Assembly: GCA_024689525.1 (NCBI GenBank)
Contig: JAILDI010000088.1
Coordinates: 1 to 9,599 of the forward strand
Source: Bacteroidales bacterium
Lineage (GTDB): Bacteria; Bacteroidota; Bacteroidia; Bacteroidales; UBA932
Reading direction: 5' to 3'
DNA: 9,599 nucleotides
The position numbers were made by a program, and so were the translations under genes. Position 1 is the stretch's first letter, and each line of letters opens with the position of its first letter. Of the stretch, positions 1 to 4,932 are shown in pieces. Under the pieces are notes generated by a model. That model did no database searches. It worked only from the letters and a program-made list of their open reading frames with translations, and had not been told where the DNA came from.

Positions 1-107
1 TTCCGACGGCCAATTTTGGAAACGAGCCGGTGGGCGCGACGCAGCGACTCACCGCCGTGCCGGACGCCCGCAACGGAGCCACGAGGATTCTCATGGAGGT
101 CAAATAG
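1..107 (+). CDS. C-terminal end of an unrecognised protein, cut by the window start
   Basis: The frame is open from the window edge to a TAG at 105-107 and ends in the residues RILMEVK. About 34 codons are visible, and they are identical in sequence to the minus-strand small ORF at 355-468, because both lie in the arms of a perfect inverted repeat. The N-terminal part, promoter and start codon lie outside the window, so it is unclear whether this is a 37-aa ORF like the other copy or the tail of a longer protein. No domain is recognised. A short hairpin (stem 128-133 with 139-144, loop 5 nt) follows the stop but has no T-tract, so it is a poor terminator. Confidence 0.4.
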   Translation, partial: PTANFGNEPVGATQRLTAVPDARNGATRILMEVK

Positions 108-131
108 CCCACAGCACCCGCCAGGGGGCAG
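1..131 (+). repeat. Left arm of a perfect 131-bp inverted repeat
   Basis: Base for base, 1-131 is the reverse complement of 331-461; paired coordinates sum to 462. The match stops sharply on the inner side at 131/331. On the outer side it reaches the first base of the window, so the true arm may be longer. The arm carries the end of a coding frame and about 24 bp beyond its stop. Lack of any mismatch means either a very recent inverted duplication, ongoing gene conversion, or a fold-back assembly artefact. Confidence 0.95.
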
Positions 132-214
132 GCTCCTTGCCTGCACTTGCTGCATTTGACGCATCTGTTCATATAGTCCCGTATGCCCTCGATTATGCTT
201 CCCAGCGTATCCAT
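1..214 (-). CDS. Possible cysteine-rich small ORF running into the inverted repeat
   Basis: An ATG at 212-214 (minus strand) opens a frame that stays open to the window edge. The first 30 or so residues look protein-like: an acidic/hydrophobic start MDTLGSIIEGIRDYMN followed by four cysteines spaced C-x2-C-x2-C-x4-C (RCVKCSKCRQGAC). AGGAG lies 12 nt upstream of the ATG, a loose Shine-Dalgarno. After codon 28 or so the frame enters the inverted repeat, where it is antisense to the other coding frame, so the C-terminal part is probably not native. No family is recognised. It may be a real cysteine-rich peptide truncated by the rearrangement, or chance. Confidence 0.25.
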   Translation of the reverse strand, partial: MDTLGSIIEGIRDYMNRCVKCSKCRQGACPLAGAVGYLTSMRILVAPLRASGTAVSRCVAPTGSFPKLAVG

Positions 215-283
215 TGGCACATTATGCTCCTATTCTTTTGGCTTATTCATTGATACTCAATTGGTTGGTTTTGGTTAATGGTG

Positions 284-321
284 AAAAAAGGCCCTCCCGA
301 GGCGGTGAGGTCTCGGGAGGG
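284..321 (-). terminator. Intrinsic terminator after the 37-aa minus-strand ORF
   Basis: A perfect 10-bp GC-rich stem (292-301 with 312-321) encloses a 10-nt loop. On the minus strand it is followed by GCC and a run of six T (plus-strand A run at 284-289). It sits 33 bp beyond the stop codon at 355-357 and, in this orientation, ends that transcription unit. Confidence 0.85.
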
Positions 322-330
322 TGTCAGGCT

Positions 331-461
331 CTGCCCCCTGGCGGGTGCTGTGGGCTATTTGACCTCCATGAGAATCCTCGTGGCTCCGTTGCGGGCGTCC
401 GGCACGGCGGTGAGTCGCTGCGTCGCGCCCACCGGCTCGTTTCCAAAATTGGCCGTCGGAA
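331..461 (-). repeat. Right arm of the perfect 131-bp inverted repeat
   Basis: Reverse-complementary partner of 1-131 with no mismatch. It contains most of the 37-codon minus-strand ORF, which begins 7 bp outside the visible arm. Unlike the left arm, this arm is followed (reading the minus strand) by a convincing intrinsic terminator and preceded by a promoter-like sequence, so it looks like the ancestral copy. The 199-bp spacer (132-330) holds that terminator and AT-rich sequence. Confidence 0.95.
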
Positions 462-468
462 TTCTCAT
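355..468 (-). CDS. 37-aa small protein of unknown function with its own promoter and terminator
   Basis: ATG at 466-468 (minus strand) to TAG at 355-357 gives 37 codons beginning MRIPTANFGNEPVG and ending RILMEVK. The frame extends a further 14 codons upstream of the ATG to a TAA, without another ATG. A promoter-like -33/-7 pair lies at 534-536 and 506-513, giving a leader of roughly 30 nt. The strong terminator at 284-321 closes the unit, predicting a transcript of about 215 nt. No family is recognised. It could be a genuine small protein, or the preserved C-terminal fragment of a larger gene whose N-terminal part was lost in the rearrangement that made the inverted repeat. A small RNA that does not depend on translation is also possible. 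Confidence 0.45.
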   Translation of the reverse strand: MRIPTANFGNEPVGATQRLTAVPDARNGATRILMEVK

Positions 469-505
469 ATTAGCTTTTGTGTTTGTTGGGGTCAAATACC
501 GATTA

Positions 506-536
506 CAAAATTAAAATTTTTGCCTCGTGTATGCAA
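506..536 (-). promoter_or_regulatory. Bacteroidetes-type promoter for the 37-aa ORF
   Basis: On the minus strand TAATTTTG (506-513) matches the -7 consensus TAnnTTTG exactly. A TTG (534-536, in context CTTG) lies exactly 20 nt upstream, the usual spacing of the -33 element. The region is AT-rich. Confidence 0.6.
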
Positions 537-572
537 GAGACTGTAATAGAATGTGGTGGAAAAGTTATCAAC

Positions 573-602
573 AATGGCCCTCCAGGGGTCTGGAAGGCCA
601 TT
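573..602. terminator. 13-position hairpin downstream of the recombinase remnant
   Basis: AATGGCC (573-579) pairs with GGCCATT (596-602). After one mismatch (580/595), TCCAG (581-585) pairs with CTGGA (590-594), leaving a 4-nt loop. Reading the minus strand it lies 38 bp past the recombinase stop and is followed by a T-rich but interrupted stretch, so it could be that gene's terminator. It could equally be a recombination or attachment structure of the lost element. Confidence 0.4.
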
Positions 603-640
603 ATCACGTGGAGCTATGGGAAAACGAATTTTTGAGTGAT

Positions 641-1067
641 TTATTCGGCATCCCAGATCTTCTCTAGCTTCTTGATGGCGTCTTTCTTGGCTGATTCGGT
701 GATGTCAATATAAGGGCGCATGGACTTGTAGTCGCAGTGGCCGGTGAACTTCATGACCACATCAGGAGCAATGCCGTTGGAGAGGGCGAAGCAGATGAAG
801 GTCTTGCGGCCGGTGTGAGTGCCAACCTGAGACCACTTGGGGAAGACGTCGTCGTGCCGGACTCCGTTGCGGTAGAGGGTAATCTTGACGGGCGTATTGA
901 ATTCGCAGATCTCGCAGAGGTCTTTGAGGCAGCGGTTCATCTGCTGGTTGGTCATGTATGGGAGGGCCTTGCCGCCGCGGAATTCCTTGTCCTTGTATTT
1001 CCCAGCACCACAGGAACACGCTGATTTTCAGCGGGTTTTTCTTTTTGGTCCCACTTTTGGTCCCACT
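641..1067 (-). pseudogene. Tyrosine recombinase (integrase) remnant with internal deletion and frameshift
   Basis: The last 104 codons (641-955) are the C-terminal half of a Bacteroides-type tyrosine recombinase catalytic domain. The H-x-x-R box is HTGRKTF, the second histidine box is GHCDY, and the nucleophile tyrosine lies in SMRPYIDI. The same frame continues upstream through GKYKDKEFRGGKALPYMTN to a TGA at 1028-1030. N-terminal-like sequence (SGTKSGTKKKNPLKISVFL, about 1011-1067) is present but in a different frame. In intact relatives of about 400 aa, an N-terminal SAM-like domain and the first catalytic arginine and lysine lie between these segments. Both are absent here, so the gene cannot encode an active recombinase. 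It marks a former integrative element or invertase locus. The upstream boundary is approximate. Confidence 0.8.
1043..1066. repeat. Two perfect tandem copies of a 12-bp unit
   Basis: TTTTGGTCCCAC occurs twice head to tail (1043-1054 and 1055-1066). On the minus strand it encodes the doubled SGTK-SGTK in the N-terminal remnant of the recombinase. Because the unit is a multiple of three it keeps the frame, as is usual for the basic N-terminal tails of this recombinase type. Confidence 0.8.
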
Positions 1068-1079
1068 CGGGCCTGAAAA

Positions 1080-1206
1080 CTGCCCTATCTTTTGAGATAT
1101 CGAATCCTTCAAAGCCTGACGGCACTAGATAGATCTTACGGCCAATCTCGCGCTGCCTGTTCTGCCAGTCTTCCTGGAAGAAGGAAAGATTCTCCCAGCA
1201 GTCGAA
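1080..1206 (-). other. Protein-like frame without a start codon between the GNAT gene and the recombinase remnant
   Basis: Downstream of the GNAT stop the minus strand has a frame, opened by a TGA at 1207-1209, that reads CWENLSFFQEDW and later GRKIYLVPSGFEGFDI. It contains no ATG and runs into the recombinase remnant in yet another frame. The composition (aromatic and charged residues with spaced glycines) resembles real protein. It may be the 3' fragment of a deleted gene, but I recognise no family and chance cannot be excluded. Confidence 0.2.
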
Positions 1207-1214
1207 TCAAGCGG

Positions 1215-1787
1215 TTATACTGAGTAGATCATCCGCAGGAAGTCGACGCCGAAGGCGTGACGGTGTTCTGCGGGGACGAAGCCGAGGGACTCGTAGAGAC
1301 GGACCAGATGCGGCATTTCAGCATCGGCGACGAGGGCGATCTGTCTGTAGCCAAGGGAGATACCTTTGGCTATGCCGTCTTGAAGGAGCGCACGGCCAAT
1401 GCCCCTGCGCCGATATGCCGGCAGGACAGCCACGCAATCCAAATAGTATTCACCGGGGTCAGTCTCCTGGTCGTAGGTGGCCTCCTCTTCCGCTAGCTCA
1501 GGCCAGAATTCAGTGAAGGTTTTGCGACGAAGATCACGATAGATATCGCCGGGATAGGACTGCAAGGAGCCGACGACAACACCATCAAATTCTGCAACGC
1601 GGGTATTGGCGTATGAATCAAGTGTGTCCGCACATCGCTCGGACTCGATTAAGCGCTCATAAATCTTTTTCTCCTGAGGAATCTCCGTTTCGAAGTCATA
1701 GAAATGCATCCCCGCCATGATGCATTTGGCGAGGAATGGAGCGTCTTCAAGCCGGGCGTCGCGGATGGTGAGCCGTTCCGTCAGCAT
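1215..1787 (-). CDS. GNAT-family N-acetyltransferase
   Basis: A 190-aa cytoplasmic GNAT acetyltransferase predicted to transfer an acetyl group from acetyl-CoA to an amine. The substrate cannot be read from the sequence. Motif A is clear: strand YLDCVAVLPAYR (about 115-126), then the acetyl-CoA pyrophosphate loop RRRGIG (126-131) and helix RALL. Motif B is RLYESLGFV (163-171). The N-terminal part (LTIRDARLEDAPFLAK) is typical of the family, and length is normal. An acidic insert at about 95-112 (ELAEEEATYDQETD) is notable. Its ATG lies inside the last codons of the upstream glutaredoxin-like gene (7-bp overlap, ATGCTGA), so the two are probably translationally coupled. An oxidative-stress role is suggested only by this partner. 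Confidence 0.9.
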   Translation of the reverse strand: MLTERLTIRDARLEDAPFLAKCIMAGMHFYDFETEIPQEKKIYERLIESERCADTLDSYANTRVAEFDGVVVGSLQSYPGDIYRDLRRKTFTEFWPELAEEEATYDQETDPGEYYLDCVAVLPAYRRRGIGRALLQDGIAKGISLGYRQIALVADAEMPHLVRLYESLGFVPAEHRHAFGVDFLRMIYSV

Positions 1788-2080
1788 CCGCGTCCATCAA
1801 GGCTGCACGAGGCGCCGGATCCTTCCGGGCGTGGCTCCAGGCCGACATCCTTCGAATAAAGCGTCACGGTGCCGTCCTCCAGCACATAGCACGGGATGCC
1901 CACGTCGCCGATCCGTTTGGCTTCGTCGAAAGCCGGATGGCTGTCGCGCAAGTCCAGGAACTGTTTCAGGTTATGCACGTGCCTGCCGATATCGATCACT
2001 TCGAAATCGGGATTTCCTTCGACCTGCTTCTCCACATACTCGCAATCCGGACAGGTCTGCATGACATACATCTTGATCAT
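1781..2080 (-). CDS. Glutaredoxin-like thiol-disulfide protein
   Basis: A 99-aa thioredoxin-fold protein. The first strand MIKMYVMQT is followed by the redox motif C-P-D-C (Cys10 and Cys13). The cis-proline loop is GIPCYV (Pro63), then strand TVTLYS. These are hallmarks of glutaredoxin/NrdH-like oxidoreductases that reduce disulfides or mixed glutathione/thiol adducts. The acidic CPDC is less usual than the CPYC of classical glutaredoxins and resembles small glutaredoxin-related proteins of anaerobes. The last 18 residues are Gly/Ser/Cys-rich with two further cysteines (92 and 99) and look like a disordered tail. First gene of a two-gene operon with the GNAT gene, with a promoter element 20 nt upstream of the start. 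Confidence 0.85.
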   Translation of the reverse strand: MIKMYVMQTCPDCEYVEKQVEGNPDFEVIDIGRHVHNLKQFLDLRDSHPAFDEAKRIGDVGIPCYVLEDGTVTLYSKDVGLEPRPEGSGASCSLDGRGC

Positions 2081-2099
2081 ATCTGTTTCTTTGTTTGCT

Positions 2100-2107
2100 C
2101 AAATATA
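2100..2107 (-). promoter_or_regulatory. -7 element for the glutaredoxin-GNAT operon
   Basis: TATATTTG on the minus strand matches TAnnTTTG exactly and lies 19 nt before the ATG at 2080. No clear -33 TTTG is seen at the expected spacing. Confidence 0.65.
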
Positions 2108-2236
2108 ATCATTTTTCCGGGAGATGCGGTGAGGGAAGGCTTCTGCGGACGGCGGGCCGAACTCTTGGGCTGCCCTATGCCGTTTTGGCGCCGGTGAGGA
2201 GTCGGGCGGGATGGAGGAGTGCAATGGTTTTTTTGT

Positions 2237-2244
2237 TATATTTG
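2237..2244 (+). promoter_or_regulatory. -7 element directly before the tocopherol-cyclase-like gene
   Basis: TATATTTG matches TAnnTTTG exactly. Only four bases separate it from the ATG at 2249. Since transcription starts a few bases after this element, the mRNA would have almost no leader. Confidence 0.65.
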
Positions 2245-2248
2245 AACT

Positions 2249-3388
2249 ATGATAAAGACAGGATTCAACAAACACGACATTTCACGTGATGCATGCCAGC
2301 TCTTTGGAGCACAGGCCCACCAAGGGTATGACTGGTGGTGGCATTCTTTTACCGGACACGATGCCCTGACCGGAGAAGAGAAGCCTTTTTTCATTGAATT
2401 CTTTCTCTGCAATCCTGCATCCGGGGGCGAAGAGCCCGTTTTCGGCCAACTGCCCGAAAACAAGGCTGCCGGGATCAAGCCGTCTTACCTGATGGTGAAG
2501 GTCGGCAGCTGGGGCCCGGACGCGGCGCAGCTGCACCGCTTCTTCGGCTGGAAGCGGATCGAAGTGGACTGGGGCGTGCCTTTCAGCATCAAGGCTGACG
2601 ACTGTTTCCTGACGGAAACCGAGACCCGCGGACATGTCCGTGTGGAGGGCGCGGCGGAGCATCCCGAATGGATGTGCGCGGACGGTGAGATGTCCTGGGA
2701 TCTCCGCATCAATAAGCAGGTTGCATTCAACGTCGGCTTCGGCGCTGACAAAATGTTCCGCACCGCGGAGGCATTCGAGATGTTCTGGCATGCCGAAGGG
2801 ATGAAATCCGCTTACGAAGGCGAGGTGGTCTGGAACGGACGCCGCTTCCTCGTGCGCCCGGAGGATTGTTATGGCTACGCGGACAAGAACTGGGGCAAGG
2901 ACTTCACCTCCCCGTGGGTGTGGCTCTCCTCCTGCAACCTGACCAGCGAGATAACGGGCAGGCGGCTTTCGGACAGCGTCTTCGATATCGGTGGCGGGCG
3001 TCCGAAAGTGGGACTGCTGGCACTGCCGCGCAAACTGCTTTCCGCCTTCTGGTATGAGGGTGTACCCTATGAATTCAACTTTTCCAAGGCCTGGACCCTC
3101 GTCCACACGGACTTTGATTGCCGGGAGACGGACACGCAGATTATCTGGCATGTCGAGCAGCGTAGCAGTTCCGGCCGCATGGTCACGGACGTGACCTGCG
3201 AGAAGAAGGATATGCTGCTGGTAAACTATGAGTCTCCGGACGGAGCCAAGCGCCACCGCCGACTCTGGAACGGTGGGAACGGCGTTGGTACCATCCAGCT
3301 CTATTCCCCTGACGGCACGCTTGTCGACCGTATCAGCGCCCGCAATATCGGGTGCGAATATGGAGAGTACGCAGACGAAGATCGTTGA
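2249..3388 (+). CDS. Tocopherol cyclase family protein
   Basis: A 379-aa soluble protein resembling the tocopherol-cyclase/CrtC-like beta-barrel family found in gut Bacteroidetes and Clostridia. Family landmarks are visible: GYDWWWHSFTGHDALTGEE (about 26-44), FFIEFFLCNP, PVFGQLPENK, a segment LHRFFGWKRIEVDW, and the strongly conserved YADKNWGKDFTSPWVWLSS (210-228), equivalent to the KNWG...W region of VTE1-type proteins. No signal peptide or membrane segment is seen. Gut anaerobes are not known to make tocopherol, so the true substrate is probably another lipid or isoprenoid; this is inference. The C-terminal YGEYADEDR is acidic. It is divergent from the glutaredoxin operon and shares a 168-bp intergenic region with it. 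The start at 2249 is fixed by the adjacent promoter. Confidence 0.88.
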   Translation: MIKTGFNKHDISRDACQLFGAQAHQGYDWWWHSFTGHDALTGEEKPFFIEFFLCNPASGGEEPVFGQLPENKAAGIKPSYLMVKVGSWGPDAAQLHRFFGWKRIEVDWGVPFSIKADDCFLTETETRGHVRVEGAAEHPEWMCADGEMSWDLRINKQVAFNVGFGADKMFRTAEAFEMFWHAEGMKSAYEGEVVWNGRRFLVRPEDCYGYADKNWGKDFTSPWVWLSSCNLTSEITGRRLSDSVFDIGGGRPKVGLLALPRKLLSAFWYEGVPYEFNFSKAWTLVHTDFDCRETDTQIIWHVEQRSSSGRMVTDVTCEKKDMLLVNYESPDGAKRHRRLWNGGNGVGTIQLYSPDGTLVDRISARNIGCEYGEYADEDR

Positions 3389-3450
3389 ATTTCTTCTTGA
3401 ACGCGTTTTTGTCGTGGAGCGCGGCGGCGTGGCTTGAATCTTAAAATGCT

Positions 3451-3458
3451 TATCTTTG
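3451..3458 (+). promoter_or_regulatory. -7 element upstream of the P1 peptidase pseudogene
   Basis: TATCTTTG matches TAnnTTTG. It lies 22 nt before the ATG at 3481 and supports that start over the in-frame GTG at 3460, which touches the promoter itself. Confidence 0.6.
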
Positions 3459-3480
3459 TGTGATTGTAAAGATAAATGCC

Positions 3481-4094
3481 ATGAAACAAATCATCGCCGC
3501 CCTGTTGGGAGTTATCCTTGCCTCGGGCGTTATGGCCCAGGGACAGGTCCGTAAGCCGCAGCGTATCCCCTTTTCCTCCATTCCGGGCGTGAGTGTGGGT
3601 AATGCACAGGCAAATGCGGCAGGAACGGGAGTGACCGTCTTCCGGCTCACTGTCCCGGGACGCGCGGCGGTAGCGGTCTTCGGCGGAGGTCCGGCATCCA
3701 GGGAGACAGAGGCCATTGCCCCGGAACGGAACCATCCCCTCAATGCGCTGGTTTTCTCGGGCGGATCGGCCTATGGTCTGGCTGCCTCCGGAGGCGTGGC
3801 CCGCTGCCTGGAAGAGCACGGCGTTGGATATGATACCGGCATTGCCCGGGTGCCCATCGTGTGCCAGAGCTGTATCTACGACCTGGGCTATGGCAGTGCC
3901 ACGGTTCGGCCGGACTGGCCCGCAGCATTGATCCCGTCTTTACCACTGCTGACGGAGACACCGTCTATGCCATCTCCGTGGGGGACGAGCAGGTCAAAGT
4001 GAGCGCAAATCTGGACGCCGCAGGCGCACTTTCCGCTTCTTTGGTGGAAGAGGCTATTGCAGATGCCGTGTACGCTGCCAAAAGTGAACGATAA
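3481..4094 (+). pseudogene. P1-family (S58, DmpA-like) peptidase disrupted by an internal deletion and frame change
   Basis: The start encodes a signal peptide (MKQIIAALLGVILASGVMAQ) and then the N-terminal half of an S58 peptidase. Visible signatures are PGVSVGNAQ, FGGGPASRET, ALVFSGGSAYGL, HGVGYDTGIARVPIV and DLGYGSATVRPD, which ends at residue 145 (base 3915). In that frame the sequence becomes unrelated and stops at 4002. In the +2 frame, 3912-4094 encodes the normal family C-terminus: GLARSIDPVFTTADGDTVYAI through VEEAIADAVYAAKSER. Against a usual length of about 330-370 aa, roughly 130-150 residues are missing at the junction near 3910-3918. The autoprocessing site with its N-terminal Ser/Thr nucleophile lies in that gap. 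The product would be inactive. The reading is not rescued by one indel, so it is not a simple sequencing error or programmed frameshift. Confidence 0.82.
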
Positions 4095-4095
4095 T

Positions 4096-4284
4096 CTAGT
4101 CAATGATGACGCTACCGTCGGACCGGAGGGTGACGAAGTTGCCTTCGTGGATGGTCACGGGACCTTCATCCGTCATCAGGGAAAGCATGCTGAAACCCAT
4201 GCAATCATAGGGGGCGAGGAGGCGGTCGCCGAACAGTTGCTTCAGTTCAGCGTAGTTGTTGCCGGTGTATTGGATCCGTTTCAT
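4096..4284 (-). CDS. 62-aa small protein resembling phage-type beta-rich small proteins
   Basis: 62 codons from ATG at 4284. N-terminal MKRIQYTGNNYAELKQLFGD could form a strand and helix. The C-terminal half SLMTDEGPVTIHEGNFVTLRSDGSVIID reads as a beta meander. This layout (strand, helix, then EG-x-V-x-x-G-D/N-x-V-x-x-x-DG) is common to many small uncharacterised proteins of phages and bacteria in which a short beta-barrel follows a helix. I cannot name a family. It has its own promoter element 28 nt upstream and converges on the P1 peptidase pseudogene with a single base (4095) between stop codons. Function unknown. Confidence 0.65.
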   Translation of the reverse strand: MKRIQYTGNNYAELKQLFGDRLLAPYDCMGFSMLSLMTDEGPVTIHEGNFVTLRSDGSVIID

Positions 4285-4311
4285 AGAAGACCATGACTGG
4301 TGATTGTGATG

Positions 4312-4319
4312 CGAAGATA
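4312..4319 (-). promoter_or_regulatory. -7-like element for the 62-aa gene
   Basis: TATCTTCG on the minus strand, one base off TAnnTTTG, 27 nt upstream of the start codon. The same TTCG variant occurs before the genes at 6071 and 7318, which supports it as a usable local form. Confidence 0.5.
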
Positions 4320-4387
4320 GTTATTTTTCCTTGGCGGTAGCGCTAGTGATGGAGTAAAGCCAGATTTTTATGAAATTCATATAATAG

Positions 4388-4406
4388 TTTTACGATTTTC
4401 GTAAAA
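4388..4406. promoter_or_regulatory. Operator-like palindrome before the DUF2975/HTH operon
   Basis: TTTTACG (4388-4394) and CGTAAAA (4400-4406) form a perfect 7-bp inverted repeat around a 5-bp AT-only centre. It covers the place where the -33 element should sit relative to the -7 element at 4414. A dimeric regulator bound here would block the promoter. The HTH protein encoded in this operon is the obvious candidate, as an inference. Confidence 0.5.
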
Positions 4407-4413
4407 TTGGCAT

Positions 4414-4421
4414 TATCTTTG
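4414..4421 (+). promoter_or_regulatory. -7 element of the DUF2975/HTH operon
   Basis: TATCTTTG matches TAnnTTTG exactly and lies 34 nt upstream of the first ATG (4456). No TTTG is found at the -33 position, where the palindrome 4388-4406 lies instead. Confidence 0.65.
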
Positions 4422-4455
4422 TCTAACGACACGGCAAAACAAAACGGATAACAAA

Positions 4456-4932
4456 ATGAAGAATTCAACGCAAAAAAGCATCAAAAAACTCTCTATCGCC
4501 ATCCTCATCATCGGAGGACTGACACTCGCCTATATCTATTGGGAAATGTTTGCCCAGTTATGGGTGGACAGCTATATTTATCCGCTGACCTGGAATCCGG
4601 ACATGAAGGGTTGGCAGATTTCCATTCTCGTGGCCCGTTTCGTCGGCATTACGGCTCTTTTCGTCCTGTGCTGCATTTTCCTGTATCGGACCAACCGGGG
4701 ACTGGCAGAGGGTGAGATTTTCCCGAAATCCAACATTTCCCTCATCCGATGGGGGGCTTTGGTGGCGGGTATCCTCGCCTTTGTCCACAGCAACTACAGC
4801 GCCGTGGTGAAAGGAGAATCAGAATTGATGCTGGAGTCCAATACCATCCTCATCCCGCTCATTGTCCTCCTGTTCGCCGGACTCTACAAGATGGCCTATC
4901 TGGCAGAAAAAGACAGCAAACTCGCGATATGA
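4456..4932 (+). CDS. DUF2975-like four-helix membrane protein
   Basis: A 158-aa integral inner-membrane protein with four hydrophobic segments at about 11-32, 54-77, 94-113 and 127-149. Between helices 2 and 3 lies RTNRGLAEGEIFPKSNISLIRWGALV, which resembles the DUF2975 signature (short polar loop with G-x-x-F followed by a basic LR/IRW-x-G). DUF2975 proteins are regularly encoded immediately before a small YozG-type HTH regulator, and that is the case here: the TGA overlaps the next ATG (ATGA). By analogy the membrane protein may modulate or sense for the regulator, but its biochemical role is not established. There is a 34-nt leader after the promoter and a possible operator upstream. Confidence 0.75.
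   Translation: MKNSTQKSIKKLSIAILIIGGLTLAYIYWEMFAQLWVDSYIYPLTWNPDMKGWQISILVARFVGITALFVLCCIFLYRTNRGLAEGEIFPKSNISLIRWGALVAGILAFVHSNYSAVVKGESELMLESNTILIPLIVLLFAGLYKMAYLAEKDSKLAI

Noticed and set aside
1195..1225. tRNA 3' end (TTCGA motif) as an integrase target site
   Set aside because: The bases flanking TTCGACT on the minus strand do not form a T-arm stem and no acceptor stem or CCA is present.
2282..3256. Long minus-strand open frame opposite the tocopherol-cyclase-family gene
   Set aside because: It lies wholly antisense to a gene with clear family signatures; GC-rich third positions create long antisense frames. It shows no recognisable domain and no promoter.
3861..4094. Separate small gene in the second frame of the P1 peptidase region
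   Set aside because: Its sequence from 3912 on is the normal C-terminus of the same peptidase family, so it is part of the broken gene.
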